A DNA stretch of 64,000 bases from Bradyrhizobium septentrionale (GTDB lineage: Bacteria; Pseudomonadota; Alphaproteobacteria; Rhizobiales; Xanthobacteraceae). The stretch spans positions 62,001-126,000 of the forward strand of contig NZ_CP088285.1 in assembly GCF_011516645.4 (NCBI RefSeq), written 5' to 3'. A program made the position numbers and the translations under genes. The notes beneath the pieces are model-generated. The model saw only the letters and a list, made by a program, of their open reading frames with translations. It had not been told where the DNA came from and searched no databases. Of this stretch, positions 1 through 7,662 are shown in pieces (position 1 is the stretch's first letter; the number at the start of each line of letters is the position of its first letter).

Positions 1-197
1 GCGATTTCGCGGCCGTCGAACAGGATCGAGCCCTCGGTCGGCGGCAAGGTGCCCGACAGCATGTTGAAGATCGTGCTCTTGCCGGACCCGTTCGGGCCGA
101 TCAGGCCGAGGATCTCGCCCTGCGCGACGCGGAACGAGACGTTGTTGACGGCGCGAAAGCCGCCAAACCGCTTGACCAGGCCTTCGACGGCGAGCAC
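1..197 (-). CDS. Branched-chain amino-acid type ABC transporter ATP-binding protein (LivG-like), N-terminal part
   Basis: This is the first 65 codons of an ABC ATPase that runs off the left edge of the window. The reading begins [20 protein letters not shown], and a Walker A motif GPNGSGKST lies at about residues 34-42, followed by [20 protein letters not shown]. This pattern is typical of LivG-class ATPases, which power import of branched-chain amino acids, amides or related compounds. I took the GTG at 197 as start because it gives the normal LivG N-terminus. It lies about 20 bases downstream of the stop of the substrate-binding protein gene on the same strand, so the two are probably one operon. 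The signature motif and Walker B are outside the window. Substrate is unknown. Confidence 0.85.
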   Translation of the reverse strand, partial: MLAVEGLVKRFGGFRAVNNVSFRVAQGEILGLIGPNGSGKSTIFNMLSGTLPPTEGSILFDGREI

Positions 198-218
198 GGC
201 GTCCCTTTCGCGAGCGAA

Positions 219-1529
219 CTATTTGTAGCTGTATGTGGTGCCGGCCGGCAGCGGCAGCTCGGTCTCGCGCTGCATCTGGCTCTTCGGCCACACCACATAG
301 GATTTGTCGTCGATATATTGCAGCACCACCGGGAACGAGCGCGCGTTCTGCCCGGCGTACTGCTCGCCCTCGCCGAAGAATTTCACGCCGTAGCCGAGCA
401 TGGTGCCGCCCTCGGGAATGTCGGTGTCGAGCGCGGCCTTGCGCAGCGCGTCCGGATCGACGCCGCCATACTTCTTGATCGCGCGCGGCAGCACGTCGTC
501 GAAGAACACGTAAGCGTTGGACGCACCGATGCCGACATGGGCGGAGCGGATCGGCACACCCGGCTTGAGCTTGTCGAATTCCTCGCCGACCATCTTGATG
601 ACCGGCGGAAGTTTCGTATCCATGCCCTTCTGGTTGGCGAGCCAGATCGAGATCGGGTCGGTGTTGAAGAGATAGTTGGCGTCGGCGCCGAGGCCTTCCT
701 TGAGCTTCTCGTAGACGCCATAGCCCGCGCCATGGCCGACGATGGCGCCGAACTTCAGCCCCTGCTCGCGGGCCTGGCGGAATAACAGGGTGATGTCCGG
801 ATTGTAGCCGGTGTGGAAGATCACGTCGGGCTTGGCCCGCTTCAGCTTGGTGACCAGCGCCGACAAATCGGGCGCGGTCGCCGAATAGCCCTCCTTGAGC
901 ACGATATTGAAACCGGCCTTCTTGGCGCCGGCCTCGTTGCCCTTGGCGACGTCGACGCCATAGGCGCCGTCCTCATGGATGATCGCGACGCGGAGGTCCT
1001 TCGGCTCCTTGCCGAACTTGGACATCGAATATTGCGCGATGAAGTCGGTCGTCATCATGCCGTACTGGTTGCCGGCGGCCTGCGGACGGAACACATATTT
1101 ATAGTTCTTGCCGTCGAACACGCCCGAGGAGATGCAGGTCGTGATCCACATGAACCTCTTCATCTGCTCGACCCGGGCCGAGACCGGCACGCATTGCGCC
1201 GAGGAGAAGAAGCCCATCACCAGGTCGACCTTCTCCTGCTCGAGCAGGCGGACGGCCTCGTTGATGGCGATGTCGGGCTTGCTCTGCGCGTCGGCGTAGA
1301 CGGCCTCGACCTTGTAGCCCTCGACGCCGGTCTTGACGTAATGGTCGAGCATGATCTTGACGCCGGTATATTGCAGCTCGGAGCCGCCGCCGGCGAGCGG
1401 GCCGGTCAGATCGAAGATCACGCCGATCTTGATTTTCTTGTCCTGCGCATGTGCGGCGTCAGCGAAGCCCAGCACCGCAACCGCGACCGACAGACCCGCG
1501 AGCCAGCGGGCAGCCCTCCTGACCGGCAT
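219..1529 (-). CDS. ABC transporter periplasmic substrate-binding protein (LivK/amide-urea type)
   Basis: A 436-residue exported binding protein of the leucine/amide family (periplasmic-binding fold type I). It starts MPVRRAARWLAGLSVAVAVL with a signal peptide cleaved after AHAQ, then KIKIGVIFDLTGPLAGGGSE, the usual first strand of this family. A start 30 bases further upstream is open, but the ATG at 1529 has GGGGAGGG about six bases ahead and gives a clean signal peptide, so I chose it. The family feeds substrates to LivHMGF-type permeases. The next gene downstream is the LivG-like ATPase at the window edge. The ligand cannot be told from sequence. The length is somewhat above the usual 370-400 residues. 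Confidence 0.88.
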   Translation of the reverse strand: MPVRRAARWLAGLSVAVAVLGFADAAHAQDKKIKIGVIFDLTGPLAGGGSELQYTGVKIMLDHYVKTGVEGYKVEAVYADAQSKPDIAINEAVRLLEQEKVDLVMGFFSSAQCVPVSARVEQMKRFMWITTCISSGVFDGKNYKYVFRPQAAGNQYGMMTTDFIAQYSMSKFGKEPKDLRVAIIHEDGAYGVDVAKGNEAGAKKAGFNIVLKEGYSATAPDLSALVTKLKRAKPDVIFHTGYNPDITLLFRQAREQGLKFGAIVGHGAGYGVYEKLKEGLGADANYLFNTDPISIWLANQKGMDTKLPPVIKMVGEEFDKLKPGVPIRSAHVGIGASNAYVFFDDVLPRAIKKYGGVDPDALRKAALDTDIPEGGTMLGYGVKFFGEGEQYAGQNARSFPVVLQYIDDKSYVVWPKSQMQRETELPLPAGTTYSYK

Positions 1530-1580
1530 GAATCCCTCCCCAGAGATTGTGCACTGCATTTTTTGTTGTCGTGCCGCCCT

Positions 1581-1609
1581 ATCACAGGGGGAGCGGCCGA
1601 TGATGTCAA
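1581..1609 (-). promoter_or_regulatory. Candidate sigma-70 promoter for the substrate-binding protein gene
   Basis: On the minus strand TTGACA (1609-1604) is followed 17 bases later by TGTGAT (1586-1581). The -35 is perfect and the -10 is weak. It sits about 50 bases upstream of the chosen start at 1529. This is a pattern match only. Confidence 0.4.
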
Positions 1610-1724
1610 GCGCGATGGCTGCGTCCGCACGGCGCAGGCCTGCGTAAACTTTCGGCGGAGCGTCGCGGACGCGCGGCGCCGACGCGGGTGCACATCAAAC
1701 CTGCGGCCGCTTTGGCCTCAAATC

Positions 1725-1751
1725 AAAAAGGCCACCCTGTGGGTGGCCTTC
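1725..1751 (-). terminator. Rho-independent terminator after the dienelactone-hydrolase-like gene
   Basis: Just past the TGA of the upstream gene the minus strand reads AAGGCCACC, a four-base loop and GGTGGCCTT, then TTTGATTT. The stem is strong and GC-rich and is followed by a T-run, so it should end transcription of the gene at 1756-2550. Confidence 0.8.
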
Positions 1752-1755
1752 TGGT

Positions 1756-2550
1756 TCACTTTTGCAGGCTTGCGGCGAACAGCTTGGCGGCTTCGGCCTT
1801 CGATTCCTGATCGGCCTTGGCGTCGTATCTGAGCGGCAAATTGAACTTCTTGCCGAGCTCGGTGGCTTCGGGGTTGGTGAACGCATGCACCGCGCCGGGA
1901 TACTCGATGATCCGGTAATCGGCCTTCGCTGCGTCGAAATCCTTCTTCAGCGCATCGTACTGCTCGCGCTTTACGAACGGGTCGTCCGCGCCGTTCAGAA
2001 TCAGGATTTTCGCCTTGACCGTTCCGGGCGCCGGCGCGGGCGTGTTGAGGCCGAGTGACGCGTGAAAGCCCGCAACGGCGGCAAGATCGGCACCGGTGCG
2101 CGCCATGTTCAGCACCACCGCGCCGCCGAAGCAGTAACCGACGGCGCCGATCCGCTGCGGATTGACCGAGGCCTGCTTGGCGAGTTGCTCGCGCGCGGCG
2201 TTGAAGCGCTGCTCCATCACCTTCGGGTTCTTCATCACCGATCCCGAGAGCGCGCCGGCGTCCTTCGGGTTGTCGGCGCTCTTGGCATCGCCATACATGT
2301 CCGCGATGAAGGCCGTGTAGCCTTGCTCCGCGAACTTCCGCGCCTCATTATGGATATGCGGGGTGATCCCCCACCATTCGTGCACCATGATGATGCCGGG
2401 CCGCTTGGCCTGGGTCGCGTCGTCGTAGACGACGAAGCCCTTCATCGTGGTCTCGCCGTCGGTGTATGTGACCGGCTCTTCCTTCACCGCTGCGTGTGCG
2501 CTCGCGACCATTGCGATGGCGCAAAGTGCTCCCATTATGCTTGTTCGCAT
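1756..2550 (-). CDS. Secreted dienelactone hydrolase family protein
   Basis: A 264-residue alpha/beta hydrolase with a signal peptide (MRTSIMGALCAIAMVASAHA). The family includes carboxymethylenebutenolidase of chlorocatechol breakdown, but many secreted members have unknown esterase substrates. The catalytic triad can be read: Cys140 in GYCFGG, Asp at 189/190 in GADDPF, and His222 in VHAF. The segment HEWWGITPHIH matches the usual oxyanion region. The start at 2550 is supported by GGAGGTCAAAC directly ahead. An upstream in-frame ATG would add eleven residues and spoil the signal peptide. It stands alone between a terminator and a gene in the same direction. Triad and fold are seen. The substrate is not predictable. 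Confidence 0.88.
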   Translation of the reverse strand: MRTSIMGALCAIAMVASAHAAVKEEPVTYTDGETTMKGFVVYDDATQAKRPGIIMVHEWWGITPHIHNEARKFAEQGYTAFIADMYGDAKSADNPKDAGALSGSVMKNPKVMEQRFNAAREQLAKQASVNPQRIGAVGYCFGGAVVLNMARTGADLAAVAGFHASLGLNTPAPAPGTVKAKILILNGADDPFVKREQYDALKKDFDAAKADYRIIEYPGAVHAFTNPEATELGKKFNLPLRYDAKADQESKAEAAKLFAASLQK

Positions 2551-2630
2551 GTTTGACCTCCTGCGGGTTTGGCACAACACCACATTGGCATGCCAACGAT
2601 TCCAGCGCTAGGCTGTGCAGGCGGTGCTCG

Positions 2631-3389
2631 CTAGGGCCGCTCCATGCCGGCCCGCTTGATTGCCGCGAGTAAAATTTCGGTGTCCGAGGACAGAAAATCG
2701 ATCAGGCGCCTGGCTGCTTCCGCCGCCTTGGAGTCGCTGACCACAGCGGCTGTGAAGGTTTGGACAAGCTGAAGATCTGGGGGTAGCAGACCGACCAATT
2801 CAATGCCGGGCTCTTGAACCAGTTCGCTGGTCGGGCCGATCGAAAGATTTGCCTTGCCTGCCCTGAGCGCTTCGGCCGCTTCAGTGCCACGCGCCTCGAG
2901 GGTGAGCCTGACCGAGGCCGGCAAGTTCAGCTTTGGGAAAACCTTGTCGCGGAAATATTGTCCGCTCGTGCTGCTTGGCGCCACGATCTGGCCTGCGTCG
3001 ATCAAGGCTTTCGTGAGCGCGATAGCATTGCCGATATCCGGCTTGGGCGAGCCTGCCCGAACCGCGGCGGCCAGAGGCGCCGTCGCCAATCCGGCTTCGG
3101 ATCCCGCACGAATCCGCCCGTCTTCGTTGAGCTTTCGAAGTCCCTCGCGCGACAGGATCACCACGTCCGCTTTGATGCCGTTGGCAAGCTGATGCCTGAT
3201 CGTTTTCGGACCGGTGCCTTCCGACGCGCCGGATCCGGTTTCCACCCTGATGCCGGTGCTTCGCTCGAATTCGGGCAGCACTTCCCGGTAGACCGCGGCG
3301 AAACCGCCGGAAATGATGACCTTGATCGTTGCGGGGGTGTCGGAGATTGCCGGCGCCGATGCCGCGGCGGTGGTGGGTTGCTCGATCAT
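2631..3389 (-). CDS. ModA-like substrate-binding protein without a signal peptide
   Basis: A 252-residue protein with the periplasmic-binding type II fold of the molybdate-binding family. It has IKVIISGGFAAVYREVLPEFE near the start, ADVVILSREGLRKL in the middle and TFTAAVVSDSKAAEAARRLIDFL near the end, which is the usual order for ModA-like proteins. The start ATG at 3389 has AAGGAAG nine bases upstream. The N-terminus (MIEQPTTAAASAPAISDTPA) has no hydrophobic core, and neither does the longer possible start at 3458, so export by Sec is not evident. No permease or ATPase of a molybdate system lies nearby. It may be a cytoplasmic sensor-like protein or a binding protein whose signal was lost. 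Molybdate binding is only inferred from family. Confidence 0.75.
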   Translation of the reverse strand: MIEQPTTAAASAPAISDTPATIKVIISGGFAAVYREVLPEFERSTGIRVETGSGASEGTGPKTIRHQLANGIKADVVILSREGLRKLNEDGRIRAGSEAGLATAPLAAAVRAGSPKPDIGNAIALTKALIDAGQIVAPSSTSGQYFRDKVFPKLNLPASVRLTLEARGTEAAEALRAGKANLSIGPTSELVQEPGIELVGLLPPDLQLVQTFTAAVVSDSKAAEAARRLIDFLSSDTEILLAAIKRAGMERP

Positions 3390-3495
3390 TGCATCTTCCT
3401 TGCTTACTGAGGCGAAACTAGCATTGCCGGGCTGACCGACAAGGTTTGGTGCCGACACTCGCCGGCCTGTCGGTCGGCTCCTCCATCAGAAGCGG

Positions 3496-3524
3496 GCGCC
3501 AGACCGAACACAGAGCATGGCCGC
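3496..3524. repeat. 29-bp imperfect direct repeat, copy 1
   Basis: GCGCCAGACCGA followed by ACACAGAGCATGGCCGC. About 25 of 29 bases match the copy at 4039-4067 in the same orientation. This copy lies about 107 bases upstream of the ModA-like gene, and the other about 36 bases upstream of the lipoprotein gene. Confidence 0.6.
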
Positions 3525-3538
3525 TCGGGGGTTCGGGA

Positions 3539-4003
3539 CTAGTCCACTGAGAAAAGAAAAGGACTGACTACAACGAGCGGCGGTCCGCCGGCCGTTTGCT
3601 TCACTCTAAATTCTATTTCTTTTTCCGCGCTCGTGTCCAAAACGCTGACCGACAGGATCGCAATGCACGTGACTTCTCGCGTTGCCTTGTCCCTTGACTT
3701 CACGAGTATCGTGCCATCCAGGCTGTAGACAGCGCTTTTCTTTGCACCGTCCAAAATCGTCGATTTTTCAGTTTCCGATTTCGCAGCACTCATCATTGCG
3801 TCAAGCGAACTCGAGTATTTGAGAGTAAAAGTCACCAGCTTATTATTTTGATCGTCCGAAAATACCTTGAGTACCGAACTGCGGGCATCCGAAGAACGAC
3901 ACTCCTGCTCCGCCAACTGGTCCGCCGCTTCTCCACAGCCGCTCAACAAGAGCAGCAGAACGAAGCGTGCCAGAAGCGCCTGCCCTTCCCTCATAGGTCT
4001 CAT
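3539..4003 (-). CDS. Hypothetical lipoprotein
   Basis: A protein of about 154 residues with an N-terminal run FVLLLLLSGC. The LSGC lipobox puts the lipidated cysteine at about residue 23, so it should be anchored to a membrane. The rest (SSVLKVFSDDQNNKLVTF, then VTCIAILSVSVLDT) matches no family I recognise. Start choice is weak: ATG codons at 4003 and 3994 both give a sensible lipoprotein signal and neither has a good ribosome-binding site. The coding sequence is clearly less GC-rich than its neighbours, with many A/T third positions, which suggests recent acquisition. It is flanked by the two copies of a 29-bp imperfect direct repeat. Confidence 0.6.
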   Translation of the reverse strand: MRPMREGQALLARFVLLLLLSGCGEAADQLAEQECRSSDARSSVLKVFSDDQNNKLVTFTLKYSSSLDAMMSAAKSETEKSTILDGAKKSAVYSLDGTILVKSRDKATREVTCIAILSVSVLDTSAEKEIEFRVKQTAGGPPLVVVSPFLFSVD

Positions 4004-4038
4004 TGGATTGCCCGCGTCGGATTGCCCCGATACGCCTT

Positions 4039-4067
4039 GCGCCAGACCGACGACAGAGCGTGACCGC
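4039..4067. repeat. 29-bp imperfect direct repeat, copy 2
   Basis: GCGCCAGACCGA followed by CGACAGAGCGTGACCGC, the partner of the copy at 3496-3524. It sits just upstream of the lipoprotein start. The rest of 4068-4200 shows no gene I can support. Confidence 0.6.
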
Positions 4068-4200
4068 GGGCAGATTATTGCGCTGGAATTTCGGTCGGCC
4101 GAGCCTTTGCACGGCCTCGGTCCAAAGCAGACCATCCGGGCGCCTCAACGGTCGGACTCCCTTGCGGTCCGTGCCGAGCGCATCAAAGCGCCGGTCCATG

Positions 4201-4305
4201 CTACTTGAATTCGGCGGCATGGAGCTTCACGAAATCGCGCGTGTTCACGGGTGCTTCGCCGGTGAGCTTGTACATGGTGTCCGTCAGTTTCGGGGAAAGG
4301 GCCAT
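4201..4305 (-). pseudogene. 34-codon open frame, probable remnant of a TetR-controlled oxidoreductase gene
   Basis: This short frame has a good ribosome-binding site (AGGAGC eight bases before ATG) and reads MALSPKLTDTMYKLTGEAPV then NTRDFVKLHAAEFK. The last part resembles the C-terminal tail of NmrA/NAD(P)H-binding oxidoreductases, where a phrase like DFV-HAA-F closes the protein. The gene is transcribed away from a TetR gene, the usual arrangement for a regulated oxidoreductase. I infer that an internal in-frame deletion joined the start region to the last thirty or so codons. A genuine small protein cannot be excluded. Confidence 0.45.
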
Positions 4306-4343
4306 TTGCTTGCTCCTGGGGACGGGTCTATTATTTAGACGAT

Positions 4344-4356
4344 GTATAATTTATAC
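4344..4356. promoter_or_regulatory. Palindromic operator between the TetR gene and the remnant gene
   Basis: GTATAA-T-TTATAC is a perfect inverted repeat with a one-base centre. It lies 22 bases upstream of the chosen TetR start at 4378 and 39 bases upstream of the remnant start at 4305. The position and symmetry fit a TetR operator covering both promoters. Confidence 0.6.
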
Positions 4357-4377
4357 GTTGTAGAAGCAAGAGGGCCG

Positions 4378-4929
4378 ATGCCGAGAACCGCCGATCCGGA
4401 GCTGCCTCACAGGATCTTGAAGGCCGCCGACACGCTGTGGCAGTCGGGCGGCGAGGAGGCCGTGACGATCCGCGGCGTGGCGGCGGAAGCAGCCACCACG
4501 ACGCCGACGGTCTATAGCTACTACGCCGACCGGGAGGCGTTGCTGACGGCGTTGCGCACGCTGGCCTTTCAGCGCTTCTCGGCCTACCTCGCAAAATCCC
4601 GCGACTTTCAGGACACCTGCGTACGACATCTCGAGTTCGGCACCACCCACCCCCGCGATTATGAATTGCTCTACGGGCGCGGCTGGATGGAGCGCGTCAC
4701 AACGGGTGCGCAGGCCGTCGAGATCGAACGATACACCACCCATATCGTCCGCGCCGGTGTCGACGAAAGCAGGGCCGCGCACATCGCCTATCCGATCATG
4801 ATGATGCTGCACGGCGTGGTGATGCATCGGCTGTTGAACAAGAAGCCGGGTCCCCTCGGCCGGACGATTGCCGCAGCCTGCCTCGACGCCTGCATGAAGC
4901 TGCTCGAGAGCGCGCGGCAAGGGAAATAG
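4378..4929 (+). CDS. TetR/AcrR family transcriptional regulator
   Basis: A 183-residue regulator. The N-terminal helix-turn-helix reads ILKAADTLWQSGGEEAVTIR, then GVAAEAATTTPTVYSYYADR, the classic TetR DNA-binding pattern in which the recognition helix ends in YSYY. The C-terminal half (residues 60-180) is a helical ligand/dimer domain with no obvious subfamily. I start at the ATG at 4378, which has AGAGGG upstream; an ATG at 4342 lies inside the operator and lacks a ribosome-binding site. A perfect GTATAA-T-TTATAC palindrome lies between this gene and a divergent 34-codon remnant, so autoregulation is likely. If the remnant is a dead gene, the regulator may now have no local target but itself. 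Confidence 0.88.
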   Translation: MPRTADPELPHRILKAADTLWQSGGEEAVTIRGVAAEAATTTPTVYSYYADREALLTALRTLAFQRFSAYLAKSRDFQDTCVRHLEFGTTHPRDYELLYGRGWMERVTTGAQAVEIERYTTHIVRAGVDESRAAHIAYPIMMMLHGVVMHRLLNKKPGPLGRTIAAACLDACMKLLESARQGK

Positions 4930-4962
4930 CAGATTGCGATCCAGACCCCGCGGAGACGACGC

Positions 4963-5664
4963 CTAGGCGAGAAGCTGCGTTTCGATGAACGCGGTGACGA
5001 AACGCGGCATTGCGGCGGTGAGATCGGCGCGGCTGCGCACCAGATGGATGCCGGCAAGCTCCGGATGCTCCTGCCGCGCGAGATTGGCCTCGATCCGCTC
5101 ACGCAGCGCGTCCGCTGGCATGTCGACGCGCAGGATCTGCATCATCGCCAGCGCAACGCCGGTGTAGATGCAGTGCCAGTCGGTATCGGCATGGCAATCC
5201 GCCGCGGTGAGACCGGTCTCCTCCTCGAGCTCCCGCATCACGCTGCCGGCGATATCGACCGTCTCGCCCCTGATGTCGTCGAGATCGGGCGTGCCGGACG
5301 GGAAATAGATCCGGCCGGCATTCGCGGTGTGCTGGCCCATCACCCCACACACAAAGGCGCCGTCGCTGGCAAGCAGCGCGCCCATGCCGAAGCCGTTGAA
5401 GATCTCAGTGTCCGGAAAGCCCCAGTCGCGCCAGGCCAGAAAGCTCGCGAAGTCGGTCTCGAAATAGCTCGCGCTGAGTCGTTCGGCGGCAAACACCGGA
5501 TCGCGCCCGAGCAGGACGCGGCCGTTCCACAATTTCGGGTTCAGCCGCTGCTGCTCGGCGAAATGCGCGTCGATCTCGGCGCGCCGCTGGTCCGCGAACG
5601 GCCAGGGACGCCGCTGCAATGCGAGGTCGAGCGCGGTGACGCGACAGATGAGCGGAGACTGCAT
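4963..5664 (-). CDS. Nudix hydrolase family protein
   Basis: A 233-residue protein with the Nudix box in the second half: GETVDIAGSVMRELEEETGL keeps the REUXEEXGU core that binds Mg2+ and hydrolyses a nucleoside diphosphate linked to another group. The N-terminal 100 residues (PWPFADQRRAEIDAHFAEQQ) are longer than in minimal Nudix enzymes, a pattern common in proteobacterial 230-240 residue members of unknown substrate. A GTG start at 5676 is also possible; I prefer the ATG at 5664, though neither has a strong ribosome-binding site. Its end faces the TetR gene. The substrate cannot be inferred. Confidence 0.82.
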   Translation of the reverse strand: MQSPLICRVTALDLALQRRPWPFADQRRAEIDAHFAEQQRLNPKLWNGRVLLGRDPVFAAERLSASYFETDFASFLAWRDWGFPDTEIFNGFGMGALLASDGAFVCGVMGQHTANAGRIYFPSGTPDLDDIRGETVDIAGSVMRELEEETGLTAADCHADTDWHCIYTGVALAMMQILRVDMPADALRERIEANLARQEHPELAGIHLVRSRADLTAAMPRFVTAFIETQLLA

Positions 5665-5687
5665 GTCACGCACCACATATGTTTCTT

Positions 5688-5758
5688 GGCATGATCTCCG
5701 CGCAAACGCATCGCGCTTGTCGCGAGCAAAACCGCTTCACACTTTTGCGGATCATGCC
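5688..5758. repeat. Dispersed palindromic repeat, GATCATGC family, copy 1
   Basis: GGCATGATC at 5688-5696 and GATCATGCC at 5750-5758 form the outer arms. The inner part ACCGCTTCACACTTTTGCGG closely matches the element at 50513-50561 (ACCGCTTCGCACTTTTCCGG). It fills the space between the Nudix gene start and the stop codon of the next gene. Confidence 0.7.
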
Positions 5759-6784
5759 TTACTTCGCGCTTCCAGTCGTCTTCTTGGCTTGATCGACGTA
5801 TTTGTTGGTGTAGGTCTTGGTGACGTCGATGCCGGCCTTCGCCACCTCCGGCGAGCCTTCGCTGAACACCGCGAGCACGGCTTCCGCACCCTTGGGGTCC
5901 ATCTTGCCGGTTTCCGAATACATCGGGATGGTGTTCTTCAGCGCGGCCAGATATTGCTCCTTGTTCTTGCCGACGAGCTCCTCCGGCATCTTGGCCATGA
6001 TGTCCTCGGCGGAATGCGAATGGATCCAGGCCAGCGTCGCCATGATCGCATTGGTCAGCGCCTGCACCTCCTTCTCGTGGCCGTTAACCCAGGCGGTGGT
6101 CGAATAGAGCGCGCCGCCGGGATATTCGCCGCCGAACACCGCAAGCGTATCATGCTGGGTGCGGGTGTCGCTGAGGATCTTGAGATCGGCGTGGCTGCCC
6201 TGCAGCACGGTGACGGAGGGATCGAGCATCACGGCGGCATCGATCTGGCCCTGCTCCATCGCGGCCACTGCGGTCGCGCCGAGGCCGACGCCGATCACGG
6301 CGGTACCCGCCGGATCGAGGCCGTTCTTCTTCAAGAGATATTTCAGGAAGAAGTCGGTCGACGAGCCCGGCGCGCTGACGCCGACCTTCTTGCCGGCGAG
6401 ATCCTTGATCGAATTGATCTCAGCGGTGTGCTTCGGCGAGACCACCAGCACGAGGCCGGGATAGCGGTCATAGACCACGAAGGCCTGCATCTCCTGCTTC
6501 TTGGCGGCGATATTGACGCAATGGTCGAAATAGCCGGAGACGACATCGGCGCTGCCGCCGAGCACGGCCTTGAGCGCATCCGAGCCGCCCTTGAGGTCGA
6601 CTAGCTCGACTGCAAGGCCGGCCTTGTCATATTCGCCGAGCTGCTTGGCCAGCACGGTGGGCAGATAGCACAGGCAGGCGCCGCCGCCGACCGCGATGGT
6701 GATCTTGCTTTGCGCCGCGGCAAGGACCGTGGACAGGGTCAGCGCCAGCAGCGTTCCGGCAAGCTTGCCAAGCAGTTTGTTCAT
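5759..6784 (-). CDS. ABC transporter substrate-binding protein, NMT1/SsuA-like
   Basis: A 341-residue exported protein of the NMT1/THI5-like, SsuA/TauA superfamily, which delivers sulfonates, pyrimidine precursors, nitrate-like or aromatic ligands to ABC permeases. The signal peptide is MNKLLGKLAGTLLALTLSTV, ending LAAAQ. Family hallmarks follow: YLPTVLAKQLGEYDKAGLAV, LKGGSDALKAVLGGSADVVS and DLAGKKVGVSAPGSSTDFFL. The start at 6784 has GGAGG eight bases before the ATG. No permease or ATPase is adjacent. A matching permease/ATPase pair without a binding protein lies at 11962-13568 on the same strand and could be its partner. Ligand unknown. Confidence 0.85.
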   Translation of the reverse strand: MNKLLGKLAGTLLALTLSTVLAAAQSKITIAVGGGACLCYLPTVLAKQLGEYDKAGLAVELVDLKGGSDALKAVLGGSADVVSGYFDHCVNIAAKKQEMQAFVVYDRYPGLVLVVSPKHTAEINSIKDLAGKKVGVSAPGSSTDFFLKYLLKKNGLDPAGTAVIGVGLGATAVAAMEQGQIDAAVMLDPSVTVLQGSHADLKILSDTRTQHDTLAVFGGEYPGGALYSTTAWVNGHEKEVQALTNAIMATLAWIHSHSAEDIMAKMPEELVGKNKEQYLAALKNTIPMYSETGKMDPKGAEAVLAVFSEGSPEVAKAGIDVTKTYTNKYVDQAKKTTGSAK

Positions 6785-6962
6785 GACGTCCTCCGTTCGA
6801 CCGGCCGGCAAGATAGAGGAGCCGGAGCGGCTTGAGAAGGCGACTTTCCGACAGCTGGTCAAGCCTGCGGCGGCGGCATAGCATCGCGGATACAAGGAAA
6901 CGCCGAAGAAGCACCAAGCGAAGTCTCAAGAATACTTCAAGGAAACACCAAGGGAGGTCTTC

Positions 6963-7412
6963 ATGAATCGGATTGCAACCGCGCTGTCGATCGGCGCCGC
7001 CTTCGCCGCCGGCTGTGGCATCACCCATGTGCTGCGGCCGGCGCTCGCGGCCGAGAGCATCACGGCGCAGGTCATTCACACCGGCGAGATGGAGGGCGAC
7101 AAGCTCGGCGACGCCAACAAGGTCGGCTTCCGCTCCAAGATGTTCGTCTCGGCCGACGGTGCCACTGTCTCGATCCAGGACGGCAATGTGCCGAAGCACC
7201 TGCACCCCAACACCAACGAGATGCAGTTCGTGCTCGAAGGCACCGGCACGGTCTGGCTCGGCGACAAGGAAGTGACGGTGAAGCCGGGCGATCTGATCGT
7301 GATCCCGAAGGGCACGCCGCACGGCGGCACCAAGCCGAACGGCCGCGCCATCAAGGCGATCGCGATCAAGACGCCGCCGCAGGCGCCTGATGATACGAAG
7401 TTGCTGGACTGA
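6963..7412 (+). CDS. Exported cupin-domain protein
   Basis: A 149-residue single-domain cupin with an N-terminal signal or anchor segment (residues about 1-30, ending ALAAES). Cupin motif 1 reads VPKHLHPNTNEMQFVLEGTG, giving the metal ligands His, His and Glu; motif 2 reads PGDLIVIPKGTPHGG with the last His. Such small secreted cupins may be enzymes or binding proteins and their substrate is not predictable. AGGGAGG seven bases before the ATG supports the start. It is divergent from the NMT1-type binding protein gene and shares a 178-base spacer with it. Conserved ligand residues suggest it is metal-binding. Confidence 0.82.
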   Translation: MNRIATALSIGAAFAAGCGITHVLRPALAAESITAQVIHTGEMEGDKLGDANKVGFRSKMFVSADGATVSIQDGNVPKHLHPNTNEMQFVLEGTGTVWLGDKEVTVKPGDLIVIPKGTPHGGTKPNGRAIKAIAIKTPPQAPDDTKLLD

Positions 7413-7466
7413 GGTGGGGTCGCGCGAATGCGCGCCGAATGACGCGTCTCAATGTCCCCACGAACT

Positions 7467-7554
7467 CGTCATGCCCGGGCTTGTCCCGGGCATCCACGTC
7501 TTCGTTTCTACGTGAAGAAAGACGTGGATGGCCGGGACAAGCCCGGCCATGACG
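7467..7554. repeat. Long imperfect inverted repeat (BIME-like) downstream of the cupin gene
   Basis: The arms at 7467-7502 and 7519-7554 are about 36 bases each and nearly complementary: CGTCATGCCCGGGCTTGTCC on the left pairs with GGACAAGCCCGGCCATGACG on the right. Each arm also holds an inner palindrome. The loop is about 16 bases. It could act as a terminator-like or mRNA-stabilising structure for the cupin gene. Confidence 0.75.
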
Positions 7555-7602
7555 GTCTCGCTAACAGCGATTCCATCACATGACCATTGACAGATAATTC
7601 AC

Positions 7603-7631
7603 TTGCCACAGATCAGGCCGCTCCATAATAT
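7603..7631 (+). promoter_or_regulatory. Candidate promoter of the QueG-like gene
   Basis: TTGCCA at 7603-7608 is followed after 17 bases by TAATAT at 7626-7631, 32 bases before the ATG at 7663. A small palindrome ATGA-TTG-TCAT at 7633-7643 sits just after the -10 and could be an operator. Pattern evidence only. Confidence 0.4.
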
Positions 7632-7662
7632 GATGATTGTCATTTTATAGAGAGCCGGAACC

